This document shows, one piece after another, positions 52,046-62,924 of a DNA stretch of 64,000 nt. The DNA comes from Thinopyrum elongatum. Its lineage: Eukaryota; Streptophyta; Magnoliopsida; Poales; Poaceae. The notes below the pieces were generated by a model. The model worked only from the letters and a program-made list of their open reading frames with translations. It ran no database searches and was not told the DNA's origin. Positions within the stretch are counted from its first letter, which is position 1, and each line of letters starts with the position of its first letter. The stretch is taken from contig CM022297.1 in NCBI GenBank assembly GCA_011799875.1, positions 517,998,929 through 518,062,928 of the forward strand. The letters are read 5' to 3'. The position numbers and the translations under genes are program-made.

Positions 52046-53254
52046 CGGGAGGAGGCGCTCGGCGATCTCTCTGGATCAGCGGCGACGTGGCTATGCCACT
52101 GGAGCAAGGACGGCGAGCTGGCCATCGTGGCGCGGGGCGAAGCGACGGGAGAAGGCAGAGGCATTAAATGCGCGAGGAGATGGCTCGGGGAGAAGAAGAC
52201 GAGCGGCGCCGCAACTGTGGCCGCACGAGCGGCACAGTGGTCGTGGCGGACGCCGAGAGCTTCTCCGGCGAGGGGGAAGAATCTAGAGGGTCTAGGTGGC
52301 GACCAGGGACGATGTCGGCACGTTTGGACAAGCTACTGCGGCGCAGGCGTCTCGCTCCGACGCGACCCGAGCCTGGCGACGTCCAGAGCGCGGTGACTGA
52401 CATGCCATAGCCGTGCTCACCACGGGAGTTGATGTCTAGAGGCCACGAGAGCCTGGCGTTTCTTGTCTGGCACGTCGACCCTCGATCACTCAGATCACAT
52501 ACACCTCTTGTTTGGCTTGTCTCAGTTTGAGATGAGGGGTAGCCTCAGATACAGTTTCTGACAGTGAACTAGAGAGGGATCTGGAGAGATGGTGAGTTGC
52601 GAATGGTGCCAATGGAGATGTCAAGGATGATCTAGGTTGGAAGGACTCCAAACTGGTCAAGTTTGAGAAGGTTTGGTTGAGATTTGAGGGTAGTTCATGT
52701 GTAACCTACCAATCTGGTCCAGAATCTGAATGTTGAAGTACTGCTCACTTGGATAATCTCCTGGGGCTGAAACTTGGTGGAGGGGAGTCATTTGTAGGTG
52801 TCCTTATGCCACAAAATTTTGAGAGCAATTGGACAATCCTAGCATACACTTCCTTCACAAAGGTCCAGACTGACCAGGAACAAAAATGAATTGTTTTGCA
52901 AAATATTTGAACTAGGCCATGGAATATTTTTTGGATATTGGGGCAAGATATGGTCCAAGGTATTTTAGAGAATTATTTGAGAATTTTCTGGCCATCCAAA
53001 CTATAGGTTGCTTCACAACCCATAGTGATGACCTAAATTCCCAAATAAAAGAAAAGGGTTATTGGAAAAGATTTAAATTGGGATTTGGGTCCTAGAGGTA
53101 CTTGGCAAGGTTTTGGCAAGGTGATGAGGCTTTGGATGAGGCTTTGGATTACTTGGAAAGATTCAAAAGTTTCCAAGACCAACTAGAAAGATTCAAAAAC
53201 CATTCAAATTTCAAATAAAGCCAAGAAAAGTTTGAAAAGAAAAAGTTGCCAAAA

Positions 53255-56200
53255 TCAGGGTGTCACAAACCTACCCCGCTTAGGATGAATCTCGTCATCG
53301 AGATTCGGTTCCTCAGGGAACAAGTATGGATATGCGGATCTGAGAAAATCTTCTCTTTCCCAAGTAGCCTCTTCCTCAGTGTGGTGCTCCCATAACACCT
53401 TGTAAAATCTTATCACCTTACTCGTCGTGGTTCTTTCCATCTCATCCAAGATCCTGAAAGGTTTTTCCTCATAAGTCAAATCCTTAGCCAGCTCTAGCTC
53501 ACTCATATCCGCTTGCTTGGCTGGGGGTGCAATGCATTTCCTTAACTGTGAGATGTGAAAGACATCATGAACGTTTGACAATGCTGGTGGCAATTCCAAC
53601 TGATATGCGACTCTACCCTTTCTAGCAATCACTGGAAAGGGACCGATGTATCTTGGGGCCAACTTTCCCCGGGTGCCAAACCTCTTTACTCCCTTCATAG
53701 GGGTTACCCGTAGGTAAGCATAGTCTCCGGGCTCGAAAGTTACTTCCCGGTGTTTTGGGTCGTAATAACTCTTCTGTCGGGACTTGGCTGCTCGCAGACG
53801 CTCTTGAATATCCTTGACTTGTCTTTCAGCCTCGAGCATCAAGTCCGTGCCAAAGATGCAACTATCTCCTGTTTGGGACCAGTTCAGCGGTGTGCGGCAC
53901 TGCCGTCCGTACAATGCCTCAAAAGGCGACATCTTGAGACTTGCCTGATAGCTGTTGTTGTAGGAGAATTCAGCGTACGGCAAACTATCCTCCCATTTGG
54001 GTCCATGGGAGAGAGCACATGACCGAAGCATATCCTCTAATATTTGGTTCACTCGATCGGTCTGTCCATCCATCTGCGGATGGTACGCTGTGCTGTGTTT
54101 CAGCATGGTTCCCAAAGCTTGCTGTAGCCGTAGCCAGAATGCTGAGGTAAATAGGGAACCCCTATCTGAAGTGATAGACTTGGGTACTTCGTGCAGACTG
54201 ACTATCCGGGACATGTAGAGTTGTGCCAGCTGATTTGCGTTGAAAGTGGTCTTTACTGCGATAAAGTGAGCCACTTTCGTGAGGATGTCTACAATGAACA
54301 CCACTACAAACTTGTCCAGAAAGTCCATGAAGACTTTATTCATCATGCTCATGAAGTAGGCTGGAGCGTTGGTCAATCCAAACGCCATAACTGTAAACTC
54401 ATATAGTCCATATCGAGTGGTGAACGCTGTCTTGGGGATATCCTCCTTTCGGATTTTCAGTTGATGATATCCCGTTCTGAGGTCGATCTTAGAGAATACC
54501 CGTGCTCCATTCAACTGGTCGAATAAGTCATCAATTCGAGGGAGCGGGTACTTGTTCTTGATAGTGACCTCGTTGAGCTGGCGATAGTCTACGCACATTC
54601 GTAGACTTCCATCCTTCTTCCTGACAAATAATACTGGTGACCCCCATGGAGAAATGCTTGGACGAATGTATCCTTTCTGTAGCAACTCGTCTAACTGTTT
54701 CTTTAGCTCTGCCAGCTCTGGGCCTGGCATACGATAGTATTTCTTGTATATTGGAGCTGTACCAGAAATTACTTCAATGGCGAACTCCAATTCTCGGTCG
54801 GGCGGCATTCCTGGTAATTCCTCAGGAAACACATCCGAAAATTCACCCACTACCGGGATCAGATTCATATCTGTAACAGTGGTCTGGTATGCCGTGCCCT
54901 TTCTTGTTATCATTCTGCTGGCCAGAAATTGGACGGTTTGTCCGGCGGGGTTCACCAATGTCACCGTTCTGGTGGCGCAGTTGATACACACTTGGTGCGG
55001 TGCCAACCAGTCCATCCCCAGTATTATGTCCAGTCCTGGGGATTCAATGGCAACAAGGATAGCTGGGAATTTGACTCGATGGATTGAGATTTCCAGACCC
55101 TTGTATATTATATTTGTTCTGAGCATAGAGTCAGGGGATTGTACCACCATGATTTTGTCCAAAAGTGAAGGAGAAAATTTGTGCAAGGTGGCAAAACTTC
55201 GCGAAATAAACGAGTGGGAAGCCCCAGAATCAAATAAAATTATTGCAGGTATGTCGTTGACAGAAAACATACCAAGGACAATGTCTGGAGCTTCGCAGAC
55301 TTCTTCGAATAAGATGTGGTGGACGCATCCATGGCTGAAGTTGTGGTTGGGGTGGCGTCCAAGGTGAATGACTTGTGGCTTGTGGTCAGCTGATTGTTTT
55401 CCGTTATTAGTAGGACACTGCTTGGCGTAGTGTCCACTCTGACCACAAGTGAAACAGGTGTTGTTGCGTCGGCAGTCCTCTATGACTGGCTGCTTGCCGA
55501 AGGTCTTGCTCTGGTTGCCTGGCTTGCTGTTGTTGCCACCATTGTTCCACACAGGTTTGTTCTCAGATAGCCCTGACTGCCAACTGCGCAGCTTTTGCGC
55601 ATATGGCTCCCTGTTGTCCTTCTTGGGCTCGAACTTCCTTTTACGATCATCATTCCCAGACTTGTGTTCTCGTTCGGCGATGAAGGCCTTATCCACTAAG
55701 GTCTGGAAATTGGGGAAGTCCAACATGCATAGCTGACATCGGAGGGCGTGATTAAGTCCTCCGAGGAACCAGTCTATTTTCCTTTCTTCGGTAGCCACAT
55801 CATGAGGAGAGTACCGGGCCAAGTTGTTGAACTTGTTTAGGTATTCACCCACAGACATGTTTCCTTGTGTGAGAGCCAGGAATTCTCTCTGCTTCACTTT
55901 CATGATACCCGTGGGAATATGATACTTGTGGAACAGCTCTTTGAATTTCTCCCAGGAAATCTCTTCTCCAGCAGGCCACATTAACTTGGTGTTGTCCCAC
56001 CATATGGCTGTCGGGCCTTCAAGATAATGGTTGACTAATGGGACTTTATCTGCTTCTTCACAACGAGTGATGTCCAATTTCTTTTCCATGGTTCTCAACC
56101 AGTCATCAGCCTCAATAGGATCCACAGCCTGACCAAAGCTGGGTGGTTTTGTGCGCTGGAAGTCAGACAGTTTGGAATGCACCCCATTGCCATTGTTCTG

Positions 56201-56272
56201 ACCTACTATTGTCTGCATACTCTTGAGAAATTCCATGAGGTCTTGGTTTCTCTTTTTCTCAAACATTCTCAT
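53255..56272 (-). CDS. Gag-protease-RT/integrase fusion ORF of a deleted gypsy chromovirus, 1005 codons
   Basis: An uninterrupted ORF whose stop lies 13 bp inside the LTR. Order: Gag core (to about residue 260), zinc knuckle [14 protein letters not shown] (273-286), aspartic protease LFDSGAS (346-352), reverse transcriptase from [13 protein letters not shown] to FVVVFI (534-660), then directly integrase from [10 protein letters not shown] (661), integrase C-terminal part [10 protein letters not shown] (875-884) and chromodomain to [16 protein letters not shown] (961-976). The YxDD box, RNase H and the integrase zinc finger are missing by an in-frame deletion. The last integrase catalytic residue is Asp in TDRVNQ where Glu is usual. 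The natural Gag start is probably the ATG at 56398-56396, but its codon 12 is TGA (56365-56363), so the ORF is listed from the next good Met. It cannot copy itself; it could still supply Gag. Confidence 0.85.
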   Translation of the reverse strand: MRMFEKKRNQDLMEFLKSMQTIVGQNNGNGVHSKLSDFQRTKPPSFGQAVDPIEADDWLRTMEKKLDITRCEEADKVPLVNHYLEGPTAIWWDNTKLMWPAGEEISWEKFKELFHKYHIPTGIMKVKQREFLALTQGNMSVGEYLNKFNNLARYSPHDVATEERKIDWFLGGLNHALRCQLCMLDFPNFQTLVDKAFIAEREHKSGNDDRKRKFEPKKDNREPYAQKLRSWQSGLSENKPVWNNGGNNSKPGNQSKTFGKQPVIEDCRRNNTCFTCGQSGHYAKQCPTNNGKQSADHKPQVIHLGRHPNHNFSHGCVHHILFEEVCEAPDIVLGMFSVNDIPAIILFDSGASHSFISRSFATLHKFSPSLLDKIMVVQSPDSMLRTNIIYKGLEISIHRVKFPAILVAIESPGLDIILGMDWLAPHQVCINCATRTVTLVNPAGQTVQFLASRMITRKGTAYQTTVTDMNLIPVVGEFSDVFPEELPGMPPDRELEFAIEVISGTAPIYKKYYRMPGPELAELKKQLDELLQKGYIRPSISPWGSPVLFVRKKDGSLRMCVDYRQLNEVTIKNKYPLPRIDDLFDQLNGARVFSKIDLRTGYHQLKIRKEDIPKTAFTTRYGLYEFTVMAFGLTNAPAYFMSMMNKVFMDFLDKFVVVFIVDILTKVAHFIAVKTTFNANQLAQLYMSRIVSLHEVPKSITSDRGSLFTSAFWLRLQQALGTMLKHSTAYHPQMDGQTDRVNQILEDMLRSCALSHGPKWEDSLPYAEFSYNNSYQASLKMSPFEALYGRQCRTPLNWSQTGDSCIFGTDLMLEAERQVKDIQERLRAAKSRQKSYYDPKHREVTFEPGDYAYLRVTPMKGVKRFGTRGKLAPRYIGPFPVIARKGRVAYQLELPPALSNVHDVFHISQLRKCIAPPAKQADMSELELAKDLTYEEKPFRILDEMERTTTSKVIRFYKVLWEHHTEEEATWEREDFLRSAYPYLFPEEPNLDDEIHPKRGRFVTP
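53268..53281 (-). promoter_or_regulatory. Polypurine tract of the left gypsy copy
   Basis: The minus strand reads AAGCGGGGTAGGTT directly before the LTR start TGTGACACC. The right copy has AAGGGGGGTAGGTT at 57308-57321, so one C interrupts the tract here. It would prime plus-strand DNA synthesis. Confidence 0.75.
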
Positions 56273-56616
56273 TATCTGATCTGTGGTTGGTGCTTGAGGT
56301 GCTGGTGGTGGTAAGTCTTCGGGCGGTTGCCCTGCCTGCCTGGCGGATCGACGGACGGGGTTTCAATCGCCGCCTTGACTGTTACTTCCTTTCTTCATCC
56401 TAATTTTTGTTCCCATGGCAAATACTGAATCGATGAGCAACATCCATAAGGAGAAATACAGTAATATGACACCAGAGAAAATTCATGAAAAAGGCAAATA
56501 AAGAGAACAACATAATTATACAAGATAACCCAACATCATACATGGCAAGCTAGTAGGGGGATATCATGGCTAGACTGCTCATGCGGCAGTCGACATATGC
56601 AAAGATGCATGCATTA

Positions 56617-56847
56617 CTACTCAAGCTCCAGCCTAGTGCGTCGGTGACACGAACACTGCACATCTAAAGAGTCCTCGTCGTCAGATCCTGAGTCAGAATC
56701 AGAACTGATGATGTGAGTCACCGGGTCAAAGGAGACGCGACGTCGCTGCTGAGACGGATCTCCTTCTGCGGGAGAAAGAGCACGTCGCCTCAACATCGGC
56801 GGAGCAGGAGTGGCTAGGAGTGAGGCCCACTCAGCTGGGGTCTCAAG
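56617..56847 (-). CDS. Leader ORF upstream of gag (left copy), truncated at its start
   Basis: A 77-codon open frame from the junction at 56847 to TAG. It reads ETPAEWASLLATPAPPMLRR, then an acidic Ser/Asp stretch (SSDSDSGSDDED) and CSCHRRTRLELE. The same frame is kept in the right copy (60055-60285) with several substitutions but no stop. I know no family for it. It may be the end of a small protein coded in the leader between LTR and gag. The true start is lost in both copies. Confidence 0.45.
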   Translation of the reverse strand, partial: LETPAEWASLLATPAPPMLRRRALSPAEGDPSQQRRRVSFDPVTHIISSDSDSGSDDEDSLDVQCSCHRRTRLELE

Positions 56848-57334
56848 TAACTTTCGAGCCTGGAGACTATGCTTAGTTGCGAGTAACCCCTATGAAGGGA
56901 GTAAAGAGGTTTGGCACCCGAGGAAAGTTGGCCCCAAGATACATCGGTCTCTTTCCAGTGATTGCTAGGAAGGACAGAGTCGCATATCAGTTGGAATTGC
57001 CACCAACATTGTCAGACGTTCATGATGTCTTTCACATCTCACAGTTAAGGAAATGCATTGCACCCCCAGCCAAGCAAGCGGATATGAGTGAGCTAGAGCT
57101 GGCTAAGGATTCGACTTATGAGGAAAACCTGTCAGGATCTTGGATGAGATGGAAAGAACCACGACGAGTAAGGTGATAAGATTTTACAAGGTGCTATGGG
57201 AGCACCACACTGAGGAAGAGGCTACTTGGGAAAGAGAAGATTTTCTCAGATCCGCATATCCATACTTGTTCCCTGAGCAACCGAATCTCGAGGACAAGAT
57301 TCATCCTAAGGGGGGTAGGTTTGTGACACCCTGA
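56848..57334 (+). pseudogene. Pol tail (integrase C-terminus and chromodomain), plus strand
   Basis: Picks up in mid integrase (TFEPGDYA), hits TAG in place of Tyr, continues [17 protein letters not shown] to the chromodomain, and has a one-base deletion near 57125 (GGAAAACC against GGAAAAACC in the left copy). It ends [10 protein letters not shown] and a stop 13 bp into the LTR at 57322. It is the remains of a third internal region that shares this LTR, so LTR-internal units were once in tandem. Confidence 0.8.
57308..57321 (+). promoter_or_regulatory. Polypurine tract of the right gypsy copy
   Basis: AAGGGGGGTAGGTT immediately before the LTR start TGTGACACC at 57322, the standard position for priming plus-strand synthesis. 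Confidence 0.8.
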
Positions 57335-60052
57335 TTTTGGCAACTTTTTCTTTTCAAACTTTTCTTAGCTTTATTTGAAATTTGAATGGTTTTTGAATCT
57401 TTCTAGTTGGTCTTGGAAACTTTTGAATCTTTCCAAGTAATCCAAAGCCTCATCACCTTGCCAAAACCTTGCCAAGTACCTCTAGGACCCAAATCTCAAT
57501 TTAAATCTTTTCCAAGAACCCTTTTCTTTTATTTGGGAATTTAGGTCATCACTATGGGTTGTGAAGCAACCTATAGTTTGGATGGCCAGAAAATTCTCAA
57601 ATAATTCTCTAAAATACCTTGGACCATATCTTGCCCCAATATCCAAAAAATATTCCATGGCCTAGTTCAAATATTTTGCAAGACAATTCATTTTTGTTCC
57701 TGGTCAGTCTGGACCTTTGTGAAGGAAGTGTATGCTAGGATTGTCCAATTGCTCTCAAATTTTTGTGGCATAAGGACACCTACAAATGACTCCCCTCCAC
57801 CAGGTTTTCGCCCCAGGAGATCATCCAAGTGAGCAGTACTTCAACATTCAGATTCTGGACCAGATTGATAGGTTACACATGAACTACCCTCAAATCTCAA
57901 CCAAACCTTCTCAAACTTGACCAGTTTTGAGTCCTTCCAACCTAGATCATCCTGGACATCTCCATTGGCACCATTCGCATCTCACCACCTCTCCAGATCC
58001 CTCTCTAGTTCACTGTCAGAAATTGTATCTGAGGCTACCCCTCATCTCAGACTGAGACAAGCCAAACCAGAGGTGTAGGTGATCTGAGTGATCGAGGGTC
58101 GACGTGCCAGACAAGAAACGCCAGGCCCTCGTGGCCTCTAGACATCAACTCCCATGGTGAGCACGGCTACGGCATGTCAGTCGCCGCGCTCTGGACGCCG
58201 CCAGGCTCGGGTCGCGTCGGAGCGAGACGCCTGCGCCGCAGTAGCTTGTCCAAACATGCCGACATCGTCCCTGGTCGCCACCTAGACCCTCCAGATTCTT
58301 CCCCCTCGCCGGAGAAGCTCTCGGCGGCCGCCACGACCACGAGCATTGTGCCGCCCGTGCGGCCACAGTTGCGGCGCCGCTCGTCTTCTTCTCCCCGAGC
58401 CATCTCCTCACGCATTTAATGCCTCTGCCTTCTCCCGTCGCTTCGCCCCGCGCCACGACGGCCAGCTCGCCGTCCTTGCTCCAGTGGCATAGCCACGTCG
58501 CCGCTGATCCAGAGAGATCGCCGAGCGCCTCCTCCCGCCTATAAATAGCCATGCCCGGCCTCGCCAAGTTCCTCACCCCTCTCCCTCTCTCTCAAATTGC
58601 CTCCCCAGAGCAAGAGCCAAGGCCGAGAGGCCCTCTGGCCTCGAGCTTCACCGGAGCTCCTCCGCCACCCTAGCTCTGCCACCAGCCACATCCACTCCAC
58701 CTCCGCCTCACCCGGGACCACCATAGTGCTCAGCTCGTTCCGCTGGTCTTTCCAGAGCCACCGCCTGGTCGAATTGCTGCCGGATTCGTCATCCCCGACG
58801 ACCACCGTAGCCACCACCCGCCGGAAAAGAAGGGCGCGACGCCGTCCGACCACCTCTGGAGGATCTGCGGGTACGGGTGTGCTCGTCGTCGACCGGCCGA
58901 TCCATCCCCGTCATCCACGAGCCCAACCGCCATCGAAATCGCCGGCAATCACCGCCGGTGAGCCGCCCATTTCTCTGCCCTCTCCCTCTTTCTAATTTAA
59001 ACGGGCCCGGCCCCACCTGTCAGCCACTTACCGAAGCAGTAAGTGGAGGCGCCTCGGGCGTTCACGCCTTCGACGTGGCCCCTTCGCTGGTTTTCTGTTT
59101 TTCTGATTTTTATTTATCTAAACAGAGTTGACCAGCCACTTTGACCTTGAATAACTTTTTATAGAAACGTCCAATTGACCTGATTCTTTTTGCATTGTGT
59201 TGGTATTAAACTCCTTTATTTTCTAACTAAGTTTGGTATTTTTCCAATACCCACAGAATTGTTGATGAATAAAAAGGCTTTATGTGACATTTTCCTTTGC
59301 CATTTAAAAATGTTTTCAAAAGGAGATTCTTGTGGATTTGAAGACGAGGAGTATTTGAACAACCCAACAGAGCAAGGCAAGCCAGGACATCCATATTATG
59401 AAGCATTTCATAGCATTGCATAATTCATATTCATTTCTTTCATTTAATTAACATAGATAATTCAAGTAAAGTATTTAAATGCCTATTGTTGACAACTTAA
59501 ATTGATACGATGAATGACCATGATTGCTAAGTGAAACTTAGTTGGTTGATCAAGAGTCACCTGTCCGGGCTTACCCGTGCAGCCACATTTGCCGGTATGG
59601 GACGGCCTTGACTTGGTCTGGCTCCGTGCTCTTTCACCGGTACCTCCAGACAGGGAGGGTTATGCGTGCGTGCTGCCCTGATCAGGCAGGCGGCGGTAAC
59701 TCTGTGAGCCCAGTCGAGTTTTGTGCCGGCGTCCCTGTTTGGGACAGTTTAGTTAGGCCACGACGGTGGCAGGTGTCACGAGGTGACACGGGGCCACCCA
59801 AGGCTTGACTCCGAGGGAGTGTGATTGCCGGTGGTACGATGGAAGAGTCACGAGTCAGGCGGGTTTCGTTGCAGCAACGCTGGTCCACCCGAATGGGATC
59901 ACGAGGTCAGGTGCTCCATAATGTGGGTAAAGTGCGCAACCTCTGCAGAGTGTAAAATCTATTCGAATAGCCGCGTCCACGGTATTGGACAGCCCGTCCA
60001 GACCTCTCTAGGTGATCAACCGTAATAACCATAGTAATGATGGAAGTACTCG
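57322..60052 (+). repeat. LTR lacking its 3' end, plus strand
   Basis: Starts TGTGACACCCTGATTTTGG and follows the left LTR for about 2.73 kb. It then loses about 20 bp between two GGAAG copies and breaks off after GTACTCG, passing into leader sequence TACTTGAGACC. The missing part, about 530 bp, includes the polyadenylation signal and the primer-binding site region. Confidence 0.85.
58540..58549 (+). promoter_or_regulatory. TATA box in the right LTR
   Basis: CTATAAATAG, 1.2 kb into the LTR, followed by a C/T-rich stretch. It matches the minus-strand TATA box of the left LTR at 52034-52045. Confidence 0.75.
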
Positions 60053-60054
60053 TA

Positions 60055-60285
60055 CTTGAGACCCCAGCTGAGTGGGCCTCACTCCTAGCCACTCCTGCTC
60101 CGCCGATGTTGAGGCGACGTGCTCTTTCTCCCGCAGAAGGAGAGCCGTCTCAGCAGCAACGTCGCGTCTCCTTTGACCCGGTGACTCACATCATCAGTTC
60201 TGATTCTGACTCAGGATCTGACGATGAGGACTTTTCAGATGGGCAGTGTTCGTGTCACCGACGCACTAGGCTGGAGCTTGAGTAG
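60055..60285 (+). CDS. Leader ORF upstream of gag (right copy), truncated at its start
   Basis: Same 77-codon frame as 56617-56847: ETPAEWASLLATPAPPMLRR, an acidic Ser/Asp run, CSCHRRTRLELE and TAG. Differences between copies are mostly substitutions. In-frame codons upstream (from ATG 60037) belong to the truncated LTR and are probably not part of the original protein. Function unknown. Confidence 0.45.
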   Translation, partial: LETPAEWASLLATPAPPMLRRRALSPAEGEPSQQQRRVSFDPVTHIISSDSDSGSDDEDFSDGQCSCHRRTRLELE

Positions 60286-60503
60286 TAATGCATGCATCTT
60301 TGCATATGTCGACTGCCGCATGAGCAGTCTAGCCATGAGATCCCCCTACTAGCTTGCCATGTATGATGTTGGGTTATCTTGTATAATTATGTTGTTCTCT
60401 TTATTTGCCTTTTTCATGAATTTTCTCTCGTGTCATATTACTGTATTTCTCCTTATGGATGTTGCTCATCGATTCGGTATTTGCCATGGGAACAAAAATT
60501 AGG

Positions 60504-62924
60504 ATGAAGAAAGGAAGTAACAGTCAAGGCGGCGATGGAAACCCCGTCCCTTGATCCGCCAGGCAGGCAGGGCAACCGTCCGAAGACTTACCACCACCAC
60601 CACCTCAAGCACCAACCACAGATCAGATAATGAGAATGTTTGAGAAAAAGAGAAACCAAGACCTCATGGAATTTCTCAAGAGTATGCAGACAATAGTAGA
60701 TCAGAACAATGGCAATGGGGTGCATTCCAAACTGTCTGACTTTCAGCGCACAAAACCACCCAGCTTTGGTCAGGCTGTGGATCCTATTGAGGCTGATGAC
60801 TGGTTGAGAACCATGGAAAAGAAATTGGACATCGCTCGTTGTGAAGAAGCAGATAAAGTCCCATTTGTCACCCATTATCTCGAAGGCCCGGCAGCCATAT
60901 GATGGGACAACACCAAGTTAATGTGGCCTGCTGCAGAAGAGATTTCCTGGGAGAAATTCAAAGAGCTATTCCGCAAGTATCATATTCCCACGGGTATCAT
61001 GAAAGTGAAGCAGAGAGAATTCCTGACTCTCACACAAGGAAACATGTCTGTGGGAGAATACCTAAACAAGTTCAACAACTTGGCCCAGTACTCTCCTCAT
61101 GATGTGGCTACCGAAGAAAGGAAAATAGACCGGTTCCTCGGAGGACTTAATCACGCCCTTCGATGTCAGCTATGCATGTTGAACTTCCCCGATTTCCAGA
61201 CCTTGGTGGATAAGGCCTTCATCGCCGAACGAGAACACAAGTCTGGGAATGATGATCGTAAGAGGAAGTTCGAGCCCAAGAAGGACAACAGGGAGCCATA
61301 TGCGCAAAAGCTGCGCAGTTGGCGGTCAGGGCCATCTGAGAACAAACCTGTGTGGAACAATGGTGGCAACAACAGCAAGCCAGGCAACCAGAGCAAGACC
61401 TTCGGCAAGCAGCCAGTCATAGAGGACTGCCGCCGCAACAACACCTGTTTCACTTGTGGCCAGAGTGGACACTACGCCAAGCAGTGTCCTACTAATAACG
61501 GAGAGCAATCAGCTGACCACAAGCCACAAGTCAATCACCTTGGACGCCGCCCCAACCACAACTTCAGCCATGGATGCGTCCACCACATCTCTGCCGAAGA
61601 AGTCCGCGAAGCTCCAGACATTGTCCTTGGTATGTTTTCTGTCAACGACATACCTGCAATAATTTTATTTGATTCTGGGGCTTCCCACTCGTCTATTTCG
61701 CGAAGTTTTGCCACCTTGCACAAATTTTCTCCTTCACTTTTGGACAAAATCATGGTGGTACAATCCCCTGGCTCTATGCTCAGAACAAATATAATATACA
61801 AGGGTCTGGAAATCTCAATCCATGGAGTCAAATTCCCAGCTACCCTTGTAGCCATTGAATCCCCAGGACTGGACATAATACTGGGGATGGACTGGTTGGC
61901 ACCACACCAAGTGTGTATCAACTGCGCCACCAGAACGGTGACATTGGTGAACCCCGCCGGACAAACCGTCCAATTTCTGGCCAGCAGAATGATAACAAGA
62001 AAGGGCACGGCATACCAGACCACTGTTACAGATATGAATCTGATCCCGGTAGTGGGTGAATTTCCGGATGTGTTTCCTGAGGAATTACCAGGAATGCCGC
62101 CCGACCGAGAATTGGAGTTCGCCATTGAAGTAATTCCTGGTACAGCTCCAATATACAAGAAATACTATCGTATGCCAGGCCCAGAGCTGGCAGAGCTAAA
62201 GAAACAGTTAGACAAGTTGCTACAGAAAGGATACATTCGTCCAAGCATTTCGCCATAGGGGTCACCAGTATTATTTGTCAGGAAGAAGGATGAAAGTCTA
62301 CGAATGTGCGTAGACTATCGCCAGCTTAACGAGGTCACTATCAAGAACAAGTACCCGCTCCCTCGAATTGATGACTTATTCGACCAGTTGAATGGAGCAC
62401 GGGTATTCTCTAAGATCGACCTCAGAACGGGATATCATCAACTAAAAATCCGAAAGGAGGATATCCCCAAGACAGCATTCACCACTCGATATGGACTATA
62501 TGAGTTTACAGTTATGGCGTTTGGATTGACCAACGCTCCAGCCTACTTCATGAGCATGATGAATAAAGTCTTCATGGACTTTCTGTACAAGTTTGTAGTG
62601 GTGTTCATTGTAGACATCCTCACAAAAGTGGCTCACTTTATCCCAGTAAAGACCACTTTCAACGCAAATCAGCTGGCACAACTCTACATGTCCCGGATAG
62701 TCAGTCTGCACGAAGTACCCAAGTCTATCACTTCAGATAGGGGTTCCCTATTTACCTCAGCATTCTGGCTACGGCTACATCAAGCTTTGGGAACCATGCT
62801 GAAACACAGCACAGCGTACCATCCGCAGACGGATGGACAGACCGAGCGAGTGAACCAAATATTAGAGGATATGCTTCGGTCATGTGCTCTCTCCCATGGA
62901 CCCAAATGGGGGGATAGTTTGATA
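60504..62924 (+). pseudogene. Gag-protease-RT/integrase fusion of the right gypsy copy, three stops and 3' truncated
   Basis: From ATG 60504 the frame matches the left copy: MKKGSNSQGGDGNP, Gag, zinc knuckle, DSGAS protease, RT start, and the same [16 protein letters not shown] fusion. Stops: TGA at 60552-60554 (codon 17), TGA at 60900-60902 where the left copy has Trp, and TAG at 62256-62258 where the left copy has Trp (SPWGSP). The last integrase catalytic Glu is kept (TERVNQ). The frame breaks off after GPKWGDSL at about 62924, where LTR sequence begins, so the integrase C-terminus and chromodomain are gone. Confidence 0.88.

Larger units (their letters stand above)
49982..53267 (-). repeat. 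Complete 3.29-kb LTR, minus strand (3' LTR of the left copy)
   Basis: On the minus strand it starts TGTGACACCCTGATTTTGG next to a polypurine tract and ends GGTGCCACA at 49982, giving TG...CA ends with a short inverted terminal repeat. A TATA box and a polyadenylation signal lie where expected. The GC-rich middle (51550-52420) shows ORFs on both strands, but none resembles a protein. Confidence 0.9.

Noticed and set aside
51567..52410. ORFs in the LTR, with mirror ORFs at 58145-59016
   Set aside because: GC-rich LTR sequence open in several frames on both strands; no domain, and differing frames are open in the two copies.
54637..55367. Plus-strand ORFs opposite the gypsy pol, with mirror ORFs at 61535-62265
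   Set aside because: Antisense shadows of the protease/RT coding frame; no independent motif.
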